The notes: a model not told the origin generated them from the letters alone. A stretch of 12,622 bases of DNA from CAZZEX01 sp964653285 (GCA_964653285.1 CAZZEX010000124.1:1-12622); one strand, 5' to 3'; counted from the stretch's first letter, positions 1-7,519 are shown. Numbers and translations: made by a program.

Positions 1-242
1 CTGGATGCTCAATCGTGCGCCAGTCGATGCCCAATTCCTTTGCCCGCCGGCGGGCGGCCGGGCTGAGCTGGACTTGCCTGCGGACACACGCCAGTAGCCA
101 CGGCCTCTTCGCCAATGTACAGGTGTATGAAACCTGGGATGTGCCCCTCACGATAGGTTCGGGCCGCGGTCTCCTCAAACCGCCGTATGACGAGCATCTG
201 GCGGTACAGCGCAAGCAGGAAGTCTTTATCCGGTAGATCCAT
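1..242 (-). pseudogene. E1-alpha dehydrogenase N-terminus joined out of frame to an E2 subunit-binding domain
   Basis: The first 53 or so residues from the ATG at 242 match the start of thiamine-pyrophosphate 2-oxoacid/acetoin dehydrogenase E1-alpha subunits: an LLALYRQMLVIRRFEE helix followed by EGHIPGFIHLYIGEEAVATG. Homology stops near position 85. The reading frame then gives a meaningless Pro-rich tail and ends at a TGA at 9-11. In the neighbouring frame, positions 85 to 1 encode VQLSPAARRRAKELGID, which fits the peripheral-subunit-binding (E3-binding) domain of a 2-oxoacid dehydrogenase E2 acyltransferase. Most of E1-alpha (including the TPP-binding region), any E1-beta and the E2 lipoyl domain are therefore absent. 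The E2 part continues beyond the left edge. No product with dehydrogenase activity is expected. The family calls come from sequence recognition, and the deletion is inferred. Confidence 0.8.
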
Positions 243-267
243 CCGTCGCTCTTTCGAAATGCATATA

Positions 268-281
268 AAGTCGTACGACTT
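268..281. promoter_or_regulatory. 14-bp perfect palindrome in the E1-alpha leader, possible operator
   Basis: AAGTCGTACGACTT is a perfect inverted repeat lying about 45 bases downstream of the predicted start site and 26 bases before the E1-alpha ATG. Its GT...AC symmetry resembles sites of GntR-type regulators, but that is only a resemblance. A second AT-rich motif with a central GTTAAC (311-327) sits right at the predicted transcription start. Confidence 0.35.
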
Positions 282-321
282 CAGAAGACATCAACCACTC
301 GGCTTTGGTGTTAATCGTTAA

Positions 322-358
322 CTGTTAGCAGCATAGCACATGAAGTGTCTTTTGTCAA
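322..358 (-). promoter_or_regulatory. Sigma70-type promoter upstream of the E1-alpha remnant
   Basis: On the minus strand a perfect TTGACA (353-358) is followed after exactly 17 bases by TATGCT (330-335), which also has a TG one base upstream (extended -10). Transcription would start near 322-324 and run into the E1-alpha remnant, with a leader of about 80 nt. This is the best consensus promoter in the window, yet it now drives a broken gene. Confidence 0.65.
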
Positions 359-366
359 CCTCTTGG

Positions 367-389
367 ACTGGAGATTAGACACTGGAGAT
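367..389. repeat. Short direct repeat ACTGGAGAT x2 at the end of the chimeric aminotransferase
   Basis: ACTGGAGAT occurs at 367-375 and again at 381-389, separated by TAGAC. It abuts the TGA stop (389-391) of the truncated RidA/aminotransferase frame and the -35 box of the promoter at 353-358. It may mark a junction or be part of a simple intergenic repeat family. Evidence for a function is lacking. Confidence 0.3.
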
Positions 390-985
390 CACCCATTGAC
401 GGAAACGTTTAGCTCAGCAGCCACTCTCTGAATATCTGCGCCAAAGTCTTCCTCTTCGCGCAATGGCACGGGCACAGGGACGCCGCCAGCGACGCCGATC
501 ATAGCCCTGTAGGTGGGAAACCCGGGGTCAGGGTAGATCACTTCGTCGCCTGGGCGAACGAGCGCCAGCGTGGGAAAGAACAGCATCGTCTTGGCTCCAG
601 GACCAATGAGCACCTGAGTTGGCTGTACCTTGATCCCCAGACGTCGCCCGGTGTCCTCGGCGATGGCCTCGCGCAGTGCCCAAACGCCTGGAATCGGGCA
701 GTAGCGGGTGTGTCCCTCCTGGATAGCCCGGATCCTGGCCTGTGATATATTGCCGAAGGTGTCTACATCTGGTTGCCCAATCTCCAGGTGGATGATGTCT
801 CGTCCCTCGGCTTCCAGGCGCCCGGCGCGGGCAAACGTGGTGAACGCTAAGACGACGGTCGCCACGTAAGTCGAACCGACTACGTTGCCGGCCCTGTCTA
901 CTGGGCCGAAGCCAGAGAGATACACGAAGTCCCCTGCTCTACGGGCCATGCTGTAGAATGGCTCTGGGCTGGCGATTGAACTCAT
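389..985 (-). pseudogene. RidA N-terminus fused in frame to a truncated class I aminotransferase
   Basis: The 198-residue frame starts at an ATG with a good ribosome binding site (AGGGGAGA, about 8 bases upstream). Residues 1-37 resemble the beginning of the RidA/YjgF enamine deaminase family (YSMARRAGDFVYLSGFGPVD, GNVVG). From about residue 51 the sequence is instead that of a pyridoxal-phosphate class I aminotransferase: ARAGRLEAEGRDIIHLEIGQPD, the GHTRY segment, LREAIAE, IGPGAKTMLFF and YPDPGFPTY. It ends after residue 192, well before the catalytic Schiff-base lysine, so about half of the normal roughly 390 residues are missing. The RidA part also lacks most of its roughly 125 residues. 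Neither activity is plausible. The open frame looks like a deletion product between two adjacent genes plus a second truncation at its 3' end. Confidence 0.8.
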
Positions 986-1022
986 TGAAAGCTTCTCCCC
1001 TGGTAACTACTCAGGCCCTTCA

Positions 1023-1141
1023 CCAAAACAGGCACAAATAGCACACGGATACACGCAGATGAAACAGATTCTCACGGATTTTTTATCTTTATCTGTGCAC
1101 ATCCGTGTGATCTGTGTTGATCCGTGTCCCATTTGTGGCTG
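1023..1141. repeat. Imperfect intergenic palindrome of ACACGGAT / ATCCGTGT units
   Basis: The stretch between the hydroxyacid dehydrogenase and RidA remnants forms a large imperfect inverted repeat. The left arm (about 1031-1079) carries ACACGGAT, ACACGCAGAT, AAACAGAT and CACGGAT. The right arm (about 1088-1139) carries ATCTGTGCAC, ATCCGTGTG, ATCTGTGTT and ATCCGTGTCC, with outer ends GGCACAAAT and ATTTGTGGC. Units recur about every 10 bases. Comparable multi-copy intergenic palindromes are known to me from environmental genomes including Chloroflexota. Whether it moves, or acts as a hairpin in RNA, cannot be told from one copy. It accounts for most of the 177-bp gap 986-1162. Confidence 0.75.
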
Positions 1142-1162
1142 GCTGAGCAGTTACCTCCCCTG

Positions 1163-1915
1163 CTACTCTTCGAAAAGCGACGCGTCATAATCGGCCAAAG
1201 GTACCCTGGGCACAACACCTGAATTGACAATGTTCTTGGGGTGAGGCCAGTGACCGCTCAGAACGGCCACCAGGTTTTCGACGGGTCCCCTTACGACCTC
1301 CCGACTAGATTGGACAGAACCTGCGCCGACGTGAGGGGTGAGAACTATATTGTCAAGCTCCAAGAAGGGGTGATCGGGCGGGGTCTCCACCTCCGTGAAC
1401 GGGTCAATTTGCTCAAAGGTATCAATCCCTGCCCCAGCCAGCCGGCCCTCGCGCAACGCCGCTGCCAGTGCGTCCTCGTCCGTGATCGCTCCGCGCGCTA
1501 CGTTGATCAGGTATGCGCCTGGCTTCATCTTTCGCAACATAGCATCGTCGAAGAGGTGGTACGTCTTATTGTTCAATGGCAGGTGCAGAGACACAAAATC
1601 TGATTCCGCAAGCAGTGTGTCGAGATCCACCATCTCGACGCCAGGTGCATCCGCTTCGTCGCGCGGTGCATTCATGTTCCGACGCGTCGCCAGGATCCGC
1701 ATGCCGAATCCTCTGGCCCGCCTCGCCAGCGCACGCGCGCTGTTGCCGAACCCGACCAGGCCGAGAACGCATTCTGAAAGACGTTGGTTGGTGTGGGTCA
1801 GTTTCCGGGCCCTGCTCCAGGCTCCTTCAACCATCGCCTGCGACATCTGGGGCAACTTGCGCGCCAGCGCCAGCAACAAGGCCCCGTGGCCCCCCAGTTC
1901 CTCTGAGCGCTTGGG
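1163..1915 (-). pseudogene. D-isomer-specific 2-hydroxyacid dehydrogenase lacking its N-terminal domain
   Basis: This is the NAD-binding and C-terminal part of a phosphoglycerate dehydrogenase-like 2-hydroxyacid dehydrogenase. Counting from a TTG at 1879, the Rossmann motif GLVGFGNSA is at 40-48 and the catalytic Arg, Glu and His are visible as NVARG (R129), the Glu of GIDTFEQ (E156) and TPHVG (H183). About 90-100 residues of the N-terminal substrate-binding domain are missing. Recognisable family sequence (GGHGALLLALARKLP) extends upstream of the TTG in frame as far as the TAG stop of the alcohol dehydrogenase at 1916-1918, so the two genes are joined with no intergenic space. No convincing start or ribosome binding site is present. 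The C-terminus appears natural. Most likely a 5'-deleted gene; a reinitiated partial protein cannot be excluded. Confidence 0.8.
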
Positions 1916-3064
1916 CTAGGGCTCAATCACGGTCTTGATGCCCTCGTACCGAAGCTTGCTCTCAAGGGCTTCTTGAGTCTTCTCCAATGGATACCGGTCC
2001 GTCACGAGCAGGTCCAATGGGATATGCCGCTCCCTCCAGGCCAACTCGATCATTCTGAGCGCAGTTAGATAGGAGGATGGCGGAGACCCGTAGTGTCCCA
2101 GCAGATATACGTCCTTGTAGCAGAGATGCTTGAAGGGATTGATCAGAACGTCGCCTGTGTCGGCGAAATTCCCACTTTCGAGATATGTGCCGCCTCTTCT
2201 GACCATCTCAAGCCCCTCACGGACAGCAGCTGCAGCACCTACAAGCTCGACAACGACATCTGGCCCTATGCCGCCAGTCAGCTCCCTGACCAACTCCACG
2301 CGCTCGTCTGGATCAGTCACCTCGTCAATGTCGATCATGTGATCAATGACGCCGAGCTTCTCGGCAATCTTTAGCCGATGCTTCGGACCTCCTATCAGAA
2401 TGACCTGATAAGCTCCACACAGTTTGGCAGTAACTGCGGCTGCGAGGCCGACCGGACCAGATCCCTGCACAGCCACGTTCCCAGTAGGTGCAAATCCTTC
2501 CTTCAATACAGGATAAGGGGCCATGGTTTTTAGAAATCCAGCAGCAGAGGCGAAAATGTCTGCCAAGACCGCGACTTCGTCAGGAATGTCCTCCGGTACT
2601 TTGTAGACTGGTACCCAGGGCAACAAATACACGTATTCTGCGTATCCTCCGAACAGGTGCGGCGGTTCGCTGCATCCTATGGTCAGCCCGTAACCCTCAA
2701 GATTGGGGCAAAGCTGCCCATAGCGCTCAGGTGAATAGTTTCGGCACCACCAACACTTGCCGCAAGCATGGCCGGGATAGAATATGATCCGATCTCCAGG
2801 AGAGAGGACTTGGCCCGTCGCCTCCATTGTTGTGCGTGCCTCGTCACCGATATCCACCACCTCGGCCAGGTTTTCGTGGCCCATAATGATGGGCAATGGT
2901 CGATTTTCATCTCTGCCCTGAAAGATGTGTAAGTCTGTGCCACAGATGCCTGCCATTCTGATTTTGGCGACGATGCTATCACTAGCTACTTTCGGGTAAG
3001 GGAAACTCCTTATTTCGATTTTCCCAAAACTGGTCATCACTGCGGCCTTGACGTCGGACGCCAT
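1916..3064 (-). CDS. Zinc-dependent medium-chain alcohol/polyol dehydrogenase
   Basis: An apparently complete 382-residue MDR-superfamily dehydrogenase that would oxidise an alcohol or polyol with NAD(P). Catalytic zinc ligands are visible as GICGTD (C41) and GHE (H63, E64). The structural zinc site is CGKCWWC plus a later Cys (C101, C104, C107, C119). The cofactor-binding motif GSGPVG lies at 201-206 in the Rossmann domain. The start is supported by AAGGAG 8 bases upstream of the ATG. It follows the two permease genes with a 34-base gap and is probably cotranscribed with them, so its substrate is likely the imported sugar or polyol or a derivative. Similarity to threonine/sorbitol dehydrogenase types is evident, but the exact substrate is not readable. 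Its stop codon is also the boundary of the truncated hydroxyacid dehydrogenase downstream. Confidence 0.9.
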   Translation of the reverse strand: MASDVKAAVMTSFGKIEIRSFPYPKVASDSIVAKIRMAGICGTDLHIFQGRDENRPLPIIMGHENLAEVVDIGDEARTTMEATGQVLSPGDRIIFYPGHACGKCWWCRNYSPERYGQLCPNLEGYGLTIGCSEPPHLFGGYAEYVYLLPWVPVYKVPEDIPDEVAVLADIFASAAGFLKTMAPYPVLKEGFAPTGNVAVQGSGPVGLAAAVTAKLCGAYQVILIGGPKHRLKIAEKLGVIDHMIDIDEVTDPDERVELVRELTGGIGPDVVVELVGAAAAVREGLEMVRRGGTYLESGNFADTGDVLINPFKHLCYKDVYLLGHYGSPPSSYLTALRMIELAWRERHIPLDLLVTDRYPLEKTQEALESKLRYEGIKTVIEP

Positions 3065-3098
3065 GTGCTACACTCCTTTCTCTTTCTGCATAGTGTGT

Positions 3099-3968
3099 CT
3101 ATTGCTTTATTGCCCCCGCAGTCAACCCCTTGATGAATTGCTCGGAGAGCATGACATAAAGCAGGAGTATCGGAAAAGTAGTCAGGCAGACAGCGGCCAA
3201 GGTCTTCGGCCAATCAATAGCCCAATTGGTACCGAATTGAAGTAGTGTAACGGCCAATGTCTTCATCTTTTCCTGTCTCACGAGGACCAGTGCGAAGGGC
3301 ACTTCGTTCCAAATCCAAAGCGCTTCGAACACAAGCACAGCTGCCAAGCCAGGCTTAGTAAGAGGCAAGATGACTTGCCAGAAAACCGCAAGCGGTGAAG
3401 CGCCATCCAATTTCGCCGCTTCGTCCAATTCGTACGGAATAGTCTTCATGTATCCGGTTAGCACGAAGACGGCAAACGGCAATCCAAACCCCACGTAAGG
3501 CCCGATTAGGGCCAAGTAGCTACTGGTTAACTCCCACTTATCCATCATCGCATACAATGGGAAGAGAACTGCGTACACCGGGATCATCACCCAGGTGACT
3601 ATGGCAACTCGGATTTGATTCCTCCCCGGTACCCTCAATCTGGCCAAAGCAAAGGCGGCCATCGAGCCAATCATGGTTATTAGACTGAGACACACGATGT
3701 TGACGACAGCGGTGTTGAGCATGTTTCTTAGGAAACCGGTCTCAATGACATAACCGTAGTTGGCCCATGTGACCTGGGGCGGCAGCGCTACAGGACTGCG
3801 AAATAGGTCCCAATTGCTCTTTAGCGATCCAACTACAGTCATGTAGAATGGCAGGACCGAGATCACCACCAACAGCGCTAGAGGGATGCCCAACGCGACT
3901 GTAGTGATGATAGTCGAGACTCTAAACCTTCTGAGGATTGCTGTCCTCACTCGTTGTCTAGTCTTCAT
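3099..3968 (-). CDS. CUT1-family sugar ABC transporter permease (MalG-type)
   Basis: A 289-residue inner-membrane protein with about six hydrophobic spans and the cytoplasmic EAA loop DEAAKLDGASPLAVFWQVILP near residues 182-202, which docks the ATPase. The order of features and the C-terminal GLTAGAIKQ fit the MalG/UgpE-like half of CUT1 importers. The start ATG lies inside the 3' end of the preceding permease gene (11-bp overlap), a classic sign of translational coupling. It would pair with that permease to form the channel for substrate delivered by the lipoprotein encoded at the head of the operon. The transported sugar cannot be deduced from sequence alone. Confidence 0.93.
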   Translation of the reverse strand: MKTRQRVRTAILRRFRVSTIITTVALGIPLALLVVISVLPFYMTVVGSLKSNWDLFRSPVALPPQVTWANYGYVIETGFLRNMLNTAVVNIVCLSLITMIGSMAAFALARLRVPGRNQIRVAIVTWVMIPVYAVLFPLYAMMDKWELTSSYLALIGPYVGFGLPFAVFVLTGYMKTIPYELDEAAKLDGASPLAVFWQVILPLTKPGLAAVLVFEALWIWNEVPFALVLVRQEKMKTLAVTLLQFGTNWAIDWPKTLAAVCLTTFPILLLYVMLSEQFIKGLTAGAIKQ

Positions 3969-4887
3969 CGTGCTCCAATACTCCCAACTCGATGATTGCG
4001 AGAACTAAACACAGAACCACCACCACTGTTGCCATAGCACAGGCATATCCGAGCTGGTATTTCTCCACGCCGACCTGGAAAAGTAACGTTGAAGGGGTCT
4101 CGGTATGGTAATAGGGGCCACCTCTGGTCATGGCGCGGACTAAATCGAACAGTTTGATGCCGTTGATGGTGACCAGGATGATTACGACGCTCGTTATCGT
4201 TCTGAGTCCAGGAATAGTAATATATCGAAACAGATGGTATCTGTTAGCTCCGTCGATTTGTGCGGCTTCGTACAATTCCTCGGGAATGGCCTGCATACCA
4301 GCGATGAACAGGACCATAGGGAATGAGAGCCATTGCCAGGAGTCAACCAAGATGATCGAGACTAGTGAGAGGACTGGGTCACTCAGCCAAGGAACAGCAA
4401 GTTTGCTCATACCCAGGGTCGCAAACAGCTTCGTAACCAACCCCATATCTGGCTCGAAGATGTAGGACCACAGTAGTCCCACAGCCACCGGGGCTACCAC
4501 CGCTGGCATGAAGTAGATTGTCCTGAGAACTCGCTTAAGGGACTTAAGATGATGGAGGATGTCGGCAATCACCAGTCCTCCCCCCACCTGTATGACAAGT
4601 TTCCCCACAAGAATGGCCAACAGGTTCTTCAATGTCAGCAGGAAGATGGGGTCGTCTGTTAGCCGAACGTAATTGCCAAGACCGATGAACTTCCACTCAT
4701 TGAGTGACATGAAGTTCCAGTCGCAGAAACTCCGTGTTATGCCAACCAGGGTGGCATACACTACGAAAACGGCCAGAAAGACAATTGCTGGCAGCAAGAA
4801 CAGATAACCCCACAGGGCTTCTCTTTTCTGGAGTGCGCTCGTTGAATTTCGCCCTCGTCTCAAAGAAAGAAGTGTCGAGAAAGGCAT
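3958..4887 (-). CDS. CUT1-family sugar ABC transporter permease (MalF/UgpA-type)
   Basis: A permease with six predicted membrane spans and the EAA loop EELYEAAQIDGANRYHLF followed by TIPGL (about residues 204-227). This places it as the MalF/UgpA-like partner of the overlapping downstream permease. I chose the ATG at 4887 (309 residues) because GGGAG lies 8 bases upstream and the resulting N-terminus (MPFSTLLSLRR) leads straight into the first membrane span. The frame is open to a GTG at 4959, but that start lacks a ribosome binding site and would add a Cys-rich tail untypical of the family. The 157-base gap to the preceding reductase gene shows no convincing signal. Confidence 0.92.
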   Translation of the reverse strand: MPFSTLLSLRRGRNSTSALQKREALWGYLFLLPAIVFLAVFVVYATLVGITRSFCDWNFMSLNEWKFIGLGNYVRLTDDPIFLLTLKNLLAILVGKLVIQVGGGLVIADILHHLKSLKRVLRTIYFMPAVVAPVAVGLLWSYIFEPDMGLVTKLFATLGMSKLAVPWLSDPVLSLVSIILVDSWQWLSFPMVLFIAGMQAIPEELYEAAQIDGANRYHLFRYITIPGLRTITSVVIILVTINGIKLFDLVRAMTRGGPYYHTETPSTLLFQVGVEKYQLGYACAMATVVVVLCLVLAIIELGVLEHDED

Positions 4888-5044
4888 GGAGATGGCTCCC
4901 ACGAAACAACAGAAGTTGTGAAGATGGTATCTAGTCAGACTTCGCGCACCCTGTGCCACTGATGAAAGATCAAGTTAGAGATACCCGCACGGCGTGGTCA
5001 GTGCAAGGATCGGTGTCCATTAGCCTCAGCGCGCCTGTGACTGG

Positions 5045-5995
5045 TCATGGGTAGTAACGGAAGATATTGCCCACATCCGGGATGAAGGGTGTTACCTGGT
5101 CACTGATCTCTGTCATGCGGTCGAACACCTCATGTGGGATGTCGCCGCTCATTGCCGCGGCGTTCTCCTTGACCTCGGCGGCGTTGCGCGCACCTACCAG
5201 AACAGAAGTAACATCTGGTTGCTGGGCCACCCAGCGAATTGCCAGGTGCGCCAGTGGCCGTTCGAGTTCCTGGGCTAGAGTCTTGAGTTGCTCGACCGCT
5301 TCATAGACGTATGGCCAGACATCGGGATCGAAAAAGACAGTCGTGTTGCGCTGATCGCCGTCTTTGAACCTCGGATGGCGCGAGAACGCGCCTGCGAGGA
5401 TCCCCTGTGCAAGGGAACTGTAGGTGACTACCGCGATATCGTGCTCACGGCAATAGGGGATCAAGTCGCGCTCTGGATAGCGCCAAAGTAAATTATAGCA
5501 CAACTGGTGAGCATTGATAGTCCCGGCCTCAGAGACAAGCTCCATGTGCTCAACAGAGAAGTTACTGACACCAATTGCCTGAACCTTACCCAGTCGACGT
5601 GCTTTTTCCAGTCCCTCCATGACGGGACGCATATCATCCTTGAGAGGCCAGTGAATGTAATACAGGTCAATGACCTCTGCCCGCAAGTTCCTCAGGCTGT
5701 CATTTACCTGCTCAACCACATCGTCCGGGTCGAACTTGGTGGGCCAGAGTTTGCTCGCCACGAAGACTTGATCGCGTTTCCCCTGCAGGAATTGACCTAC
5801 TATTCGCTCGGAGTGGCCATCACCGTAGCCAGCGGCCGTATCGAAGTGATTCACGCCATGTTTCAGAGCTGCATCCATTGCAGCCAGTGATTCGGTATCG
5901 TCTTGACCACCCCACCAATCGCCGCCGAATTCCCAGCAGCCGAGCGCCAGAACGCCAGACTTCTTTTCCACCGGGGGGATGCGGACAGTCAACAT
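5045..5995 (-). CDS. Aldo/keto reductase
   Basis: A 316-residue NADP(H)-type aldo/keto reductase with a TIM-barrel layout. The catalytic tetrad is readable: Asp52 and Tyr57 in FDTAAGYGDGHSE, Lys82 in VASKLWP and His115 in YYIHWP. Family landmarks GVSNFS, the YSSLAQGILAG segment and the cofactor-binding VLVGARNAAEV near the C-terminus are present. It would reduce a sugar aldehyde or ketone, or oxidise the alcohol in reverse. The gene sits between the binding-protein gene and the permease genes, which is unusual for such operons but supports a role in metabolising the transported compound. The ATG at 5995 has only a weak ribosome binding site, and the N-terminal 12 residues are not family-typical, so the exact start is less sure. 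Confidence 0.9.
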   Translation of the reverse strand: MLTVRIPPVEKKSGVLALGCWEFGGDWWGGQDDTESLAAMDAALKHGVNHFDTAAGYGDGHSERIVGQFLQGKRDQVFVASKLWPTKFDPDDVVEQVNDSLRNLRAEVIDLYYIHWPLKDDMRPVMEGLEKARRLGKVQAIGVSNFSVEHMELVSEAGTINAHQLCYNLLWRYPERDLIPYCREHDIAVVTYSSLAQGILAGAFSRHPRFKDGDQRNTTVFFDPDVWPYVYEAVEQLKTLAQELERPLAHLAIRWVAQQPDVTSVLVGARNAAEVKENAAAMSGDIPHEVFDRMTEISDQVTPFIPDVGNIFRYYP

Positions 5996-6022
5996 AAGCC
6001 GTGTGTCGTTGCTCTCTCGAAG

Positions 6023-6076
6023 TGCGGCTGGCCTGATCTCGCTGGCGACGAGCCAAGCGGCAACAGACCAGCCGCA
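6023..6076 (-). promoter_or_regulatory. Intercistronic stem-loop between binding-protein and reductase genes
   Basis: In the 111-base gap the transcript carries a perfect 9-bp inverted repeat, TGCGGCTGG (6068-6076) pairing with CCAGCCGCA (6023-6031), with a small inner CTCG/CGAG stem in the 36-base loop. There is no U-tract, so it is not a standard terminator. In transporter operons such hairpins behind the binding-protein gene often keep its mRNA level above that of the permeases; a similar role here is inferred. Confidence 0.4.
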
Positions 6077-6106
6077 GCCGTTACTGAGCGCAGGGCACTT
6101 ACCGAT

Positions 6107-7519
6107 CTATGCCCCTGTAGCCTCTCTAGCTTCATCCGCGGCCATTTGAACCTGTTCCATGGCCTCCTCGGGGGTGATTTCGTGGTTGAGCACACCCTCT
6201 ATGGCTTTGCCGTAGGTAGTCCATACAGTCGGATGCCCATGTTGATCGAGAAAGCCGTACATCGGCGCCTTCTGCTGTTTTTCAATCAAAGCGCCTATCT
6301 TGGGTTCTCCATACTCGTACTCGACTCCTAAGTTGGACATGACGTATTTCGAGTAGTGATGGAATATCTGCTGCCCTTCGGCTCCAACCCAGAACCGCAT
6401 CAGTTCAGCACCTTCCTCTGGGTGCTTCGCGTTGAGCGGGATCGCGAAGCCCGTCGATGTGCCTTGTACTGCGCCTTCCTCGCCTGGCCAGGCAGGATCG
6501 TGCCAGATGTTGGTTTCGAAGACAACTTGCTCCATGAAGTTCTCGGGAGCTTTGCCAGGCTCAAGCATTGTCAACCAGTCCCAACTGCCCGAATACAAGC
6601 CTCCGGCTTCACCAGCGAACAGCTTGGCCTGGGCGACTTGGTGAGGTCTGGAAATCGGATTCACGCCGAAGTACTCTTGGTCAGTCAAAGACACCAAGAG
6701 CTCTAGCGCTTCCACGTACCCAGGGTGATCCCAGGCACCTTCATCGACGGTCATATCTCGGGCGATGGTTTCGAGGCCGCAAAGCTTCTGGTTGAAAAGC
6801 TGAACCCAGTTCAGTGCCGCCCACTGGTCGCCGCCGAGGCACCCAAAGGCCGACGGTGTGATACCTGCTTCCATGAGTTTCTGTCCTGACGACAAGAAAT
6901 CCTCCCAAGTTGTCGGTATCTCCACTCCAACTCCATCATAGACATCCTTGTTGTACGTCATGAACTTGAACGAGGTGAAATGCGGAGCTCCATAGATTTT
7001 GCCTTCGAAACTCATGTCTTCAATGGCAGAGGGGATAAGCTCATCCATTACAGGGTCGAGCCACTCGGTCAGATCGTACGTGATTCCCCTGCGAGCCAAG
7101 TCAACCACGTATCCCCTGCCGGATGCGAAGAACAAGTCAGGAGGCCTGTCTGACGCCAGAGCGGAGTTGATCACTGTCCAGGTTTCAGTGGGAGCGGGTG
7201 GTGCGTTTACTACGTCTACTTTGATGTGAGGATTCTGCTCCTCAAATTTGGCGATGATTTCGTTCATTGCTTCTTCCATCGCCAGCTGAAAGACGCCTAT
7301 GAAAGAGATGGTGGTGAACTCTGGCTCCGCGGGAGCCGTGGTGGGGGCGGGCTCAGGAGCCTTGGTCGGCGGCGCGGCCTCGGTCGGTGCCTCAGCGACT
7401 GGTGCTTCAGTGGCCGGTGCCGCCGTCGGCTTGGGTGCACAGGCAGCCAGCATGACACCTGCGCCTGTCAGCGCGCCCATTTGTATGAATTCACGACGGG
7501 AAACCTTGCGGGTAGACAT
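6107..7519 (-). CDS. CUT1 sugar ABC transporter substrate-binding lipoprotein
   Basis: A 470-residue extracellular solute-binding protein (family 1 type) that would capture a sugar outside the membrane and deliver it to the two permeases of this operon. The N-terminus combines a twin-arginine motif (SRREFI, residues 7-12) with a lipobox LAAC whose Cys27 would be lipidated. Residues 28 to about 67 are a low-complexity Ala/Pro/Thr/Glu linker typical of Chloroflexota lipoproteins. The mature domain starts at about residue 68 (FTTISFIGVFQ) with a typical E/K-rich helix and FEEQNPHIKVDVV. The start ATG is preceded by a very strong AGGAGGAGG. It is first in the operon and has its own promoter. Substrate unknown. 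Confidence 0.93.
   Translation of the reverse strand: MSTRKVSRREFIQMGALTGAGVMLAACAPKPTAAPATEAPVAEAPTEAAPPTKAPEPAPTTAPAEPEFTTISFIGVFQLAMEEAMNEIIAKFEEQNPHIKVDVVNAPPAPTETWTVINSALASDRPPDLFFASGRGYVVDLARRGITYDLTEWLDPVMDELIPSAIEDMSFEGKIYGAPHFTSFKFMTYNKDVYDGVGVEIPTTWEDFLSSGQKLMEAGITPSAFGCLGGDQWAALNWVQLFNQKLCGLETIARDMTVDEGAWDHPGYVEALELLVSLTDQEYFGVNPISRPHQVAQAKLFAGEAGGLYSGSWDWLTMLEPGKAPENFMEQVVFETNIWHDPAWPGEEGAVQGTSTGFAIPLNAKHPEEGAELMRFWVGAEGQQIFHHYSKYVMSNLGVEYEYGEPKIGALIEKQQKAPMYGFLDQHGHPTVWTTYGKAIEGVLNHEITPEEAMEQVQMAADEAREATGA

Noticed and set aside
1023..1141. CRISPR array suggested by repeated ACACGGAT/ATCCGTGT units
   Set aside because: The units are about 10 bases apart and arranged as a palindrome, with no 20-40 base spacers and no cas genes nearby.
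1395..1919. Plus-strand open frames (174 and 120 codons) over the hydroxyacid dehydrogenase remnant
   Set aside because: Ser/Arg/Pro-rich antisense frames of a well-recognised gene piece; no start signal.
4888..4959. N-terminal extension of the MalF-type permease to a GTG at 4959
   Set aside because: No ribosome binding site at the GTG, while the ATG at 4887 has GGGAG at 8 bases and a family-like N-terminus.
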